Under the pieces are notes generated by a model, which made no database searches, was not told where the DNA came from, and saw only the letters and a list, made by a program, of their open reading frames with translations. From Oscillospiraceae bacterium (GTDB lineage: Bacteria > Bacillota > Clostridia > Oscillospirales > Ruminococcaceae): a DNA stretch of 6,232 nucleotides. Of this stretch, positions 5,952 through 6,232 are shown piece after piece. Position 1 is the first letter of the stretch. Each line of letters begins with the position of its first letter. Position numbers and translations under genes: made by a program. The DNA lies in assembly GCA_019420135.1 (NCBI GenBank), contig JAHZHS010000009.1:21169-27400 (forward strand). Reading direction: 5' to 3'.

Positions 5952-5960
5952 CAATTTTTT
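5888..5960 (+). terminator. Terminator-like long stem-loop with U-tract, + strand
   Basis: CGGTCTG (5888-5894) pairs with CAGACCG (5945-5951). Inside are CAGTTG/CAACTG (5905-5910 with 5938-5943) and TCCGG/CCGGA around CAAA. Three bases after the outer stem come six T residues (5955-5960). The outer pairing is a perfect 7 bp, but the stem has a 10-base internal loop and a 13-base bulge, which is unusual for an ordinary terminator. No + strand gene precedes it. It could end a + strand non-coding RNA or limit antisense transcription into cysS. Confidence 0.3.
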
Positions 5961-6008
5961 GTTGTTTCAACGGTAGAGGCTCAAATCCCGTCCTGCCGGG
6001 CGCAGCTG

Positions 6009-6053
6009 ATCCGCCGCCACCGCTGTCTGCCCTGTGGGGCTGCCGCGGCGGAT
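6009..6053 (-). repeat. Hairpin overlapping the cysS stop codon
   Basis: ATCCGCCGC (6009-6017) and GCGGCGGAT (6045-6053) form a perfect 9-bp stem whose outermost base is the last base of the cysS TAA. An inner CCC/GGG hairpin lies in the loop. No U-tract follows on the - strand, so it is not a classical terminator. It could protect the mRNA 3' end or act with the structures further downstream. Confidence 0.45.
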
Positions 6054-6232
6054 TACAGCCGGTCCACCTTGGGTCCCTGGGCGGTGTCGGTGACCGACCA
6101 GCCCATCTCGGTCAGCTGGGCGCGGATGGCGTCGGCCCGGGCCCAGTCCTTGGCCTTCTTGGCGGCGGCACGCTCCTCCACCAGGGCCATGACGTCGGCG
6201 GGCACATCGCTCTTCTTGCGGTTGTAGAGCAG
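6053..6232 (-). CDS. cysS: Cysteinyl-tRNA synthetase, C-terminal end (partial)
   Basis: The last 59 residues of a protein that enters from beyond the right edge, ending in TAA at 6055-6053. The segment VEERAAAKKAKDWARADAIR, then AQLTEMGWSVTDTAQGPKVD, is the characteristic C-terminal helical end of class I cysteinyl-tRNA synthetase. Most bacterial CysS proteins finish with a 'K.KDW..AD.IR..L...G....DT..G' pattern. The enzyme charges tRNA-Cys with cysteine in the cytosol. The HIGH and KMSKS motifs lie outside the window. The glycosyltransferase gene follows on the same strand after 374 bases full of hairpins, so co-transcription is doubtful. Confidence 0.88.
   Translation of the reverse strand: MLYNRKKSDVPADVMALVEERAAAKKAKDWARADAIRAQLTEMGWSVTDTAQGPKVDRL

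Noticed and set aside
5767..5960. 6S RNA or T-box leader as the identity of the inverted-repeat block
   Set aside because: The block does not fold as one long rod with a central bubble, and the conserved T-box antiterminator motif (TGG.ACCGCG type) is absent.
5971..6004. tRNA 3'-end-like string (GGCTCAAATCCC followed by GTCCTGCC)
   Set aside because: It resembles a T-loop, but the T-stem has two mismatches out of five, the first loop base is C instead of T, and no upstream anticodon or D-arm is present.

Overview
The window looks like chromosomal DNA from a GC-rich, Gram-positive Clostridia-type bacterium. My best guess is an Oscillospiraceae-like gut anaerobe such as Faecalibacterium, Gemmiger or Subdoligranulum. 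The reasons are GC-rich third codon positions, strong Shine-Dalgarno sites, two TTG starts, U-tract terminators and the style of the proteins. The genus is inference; no marker gene is complete. No mobile element, CRISPR array, rRNA or intact tRNA was seen.

Left part, + strand: the last codons of an unknown gene end at 38 and are followed by a textbook terminator (95-139). About 260 bases without a gene follow. A good promoter (398-426) then drives a two-gene operon: a YgjP/DUF45 zinc metallopeptidase (465-1019) and, 13 bases later, a multi-membrane-span lipid-linked polysaccharide flippase (1033-2475). Both genes start with TTG behind a strong SD. The operon ends at a long hairpin terminator (2507-2568).

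Middle and right part, - strand: a large membrane glycosyltransferase locus faces the operon. Read from 5678 down to 2685 it is one continuous frame of 998 codons, interrupted only by a single TAG at 3939-3941. The upstream piece (579 aa) is a Gpi18-like mannosyltransferase plus one further membrane span and an extracytoplasmic beta-rich domain. The downstream piece (406 aa) is the catalytic body of a PMT/GT39 protein O-mannosyltransferase-type domain. The linker is still readable across the stop, so this looks like a natural fusion protein cut by one nonsense codon. Upstream lie 374 bases packed with inverted repeats, including a 13-bp hairpin just before the start that contains a copy of the SD sequence. 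Beyond that is the 3' end of cysS (cysteinyl-tRNA synthetase).

Together the flippase and the polyprenol-phosphate-sugar-type transferases suggest an envelope glycan or protein glycosylation neighbourhood, but the two sets are on opposite strands and need not be co-regulated. The points most worth a second look are the amber-split fusion gene, the possible SD-sequestering switch in its leader, and the nested inverted-repeat block between it and cysS.
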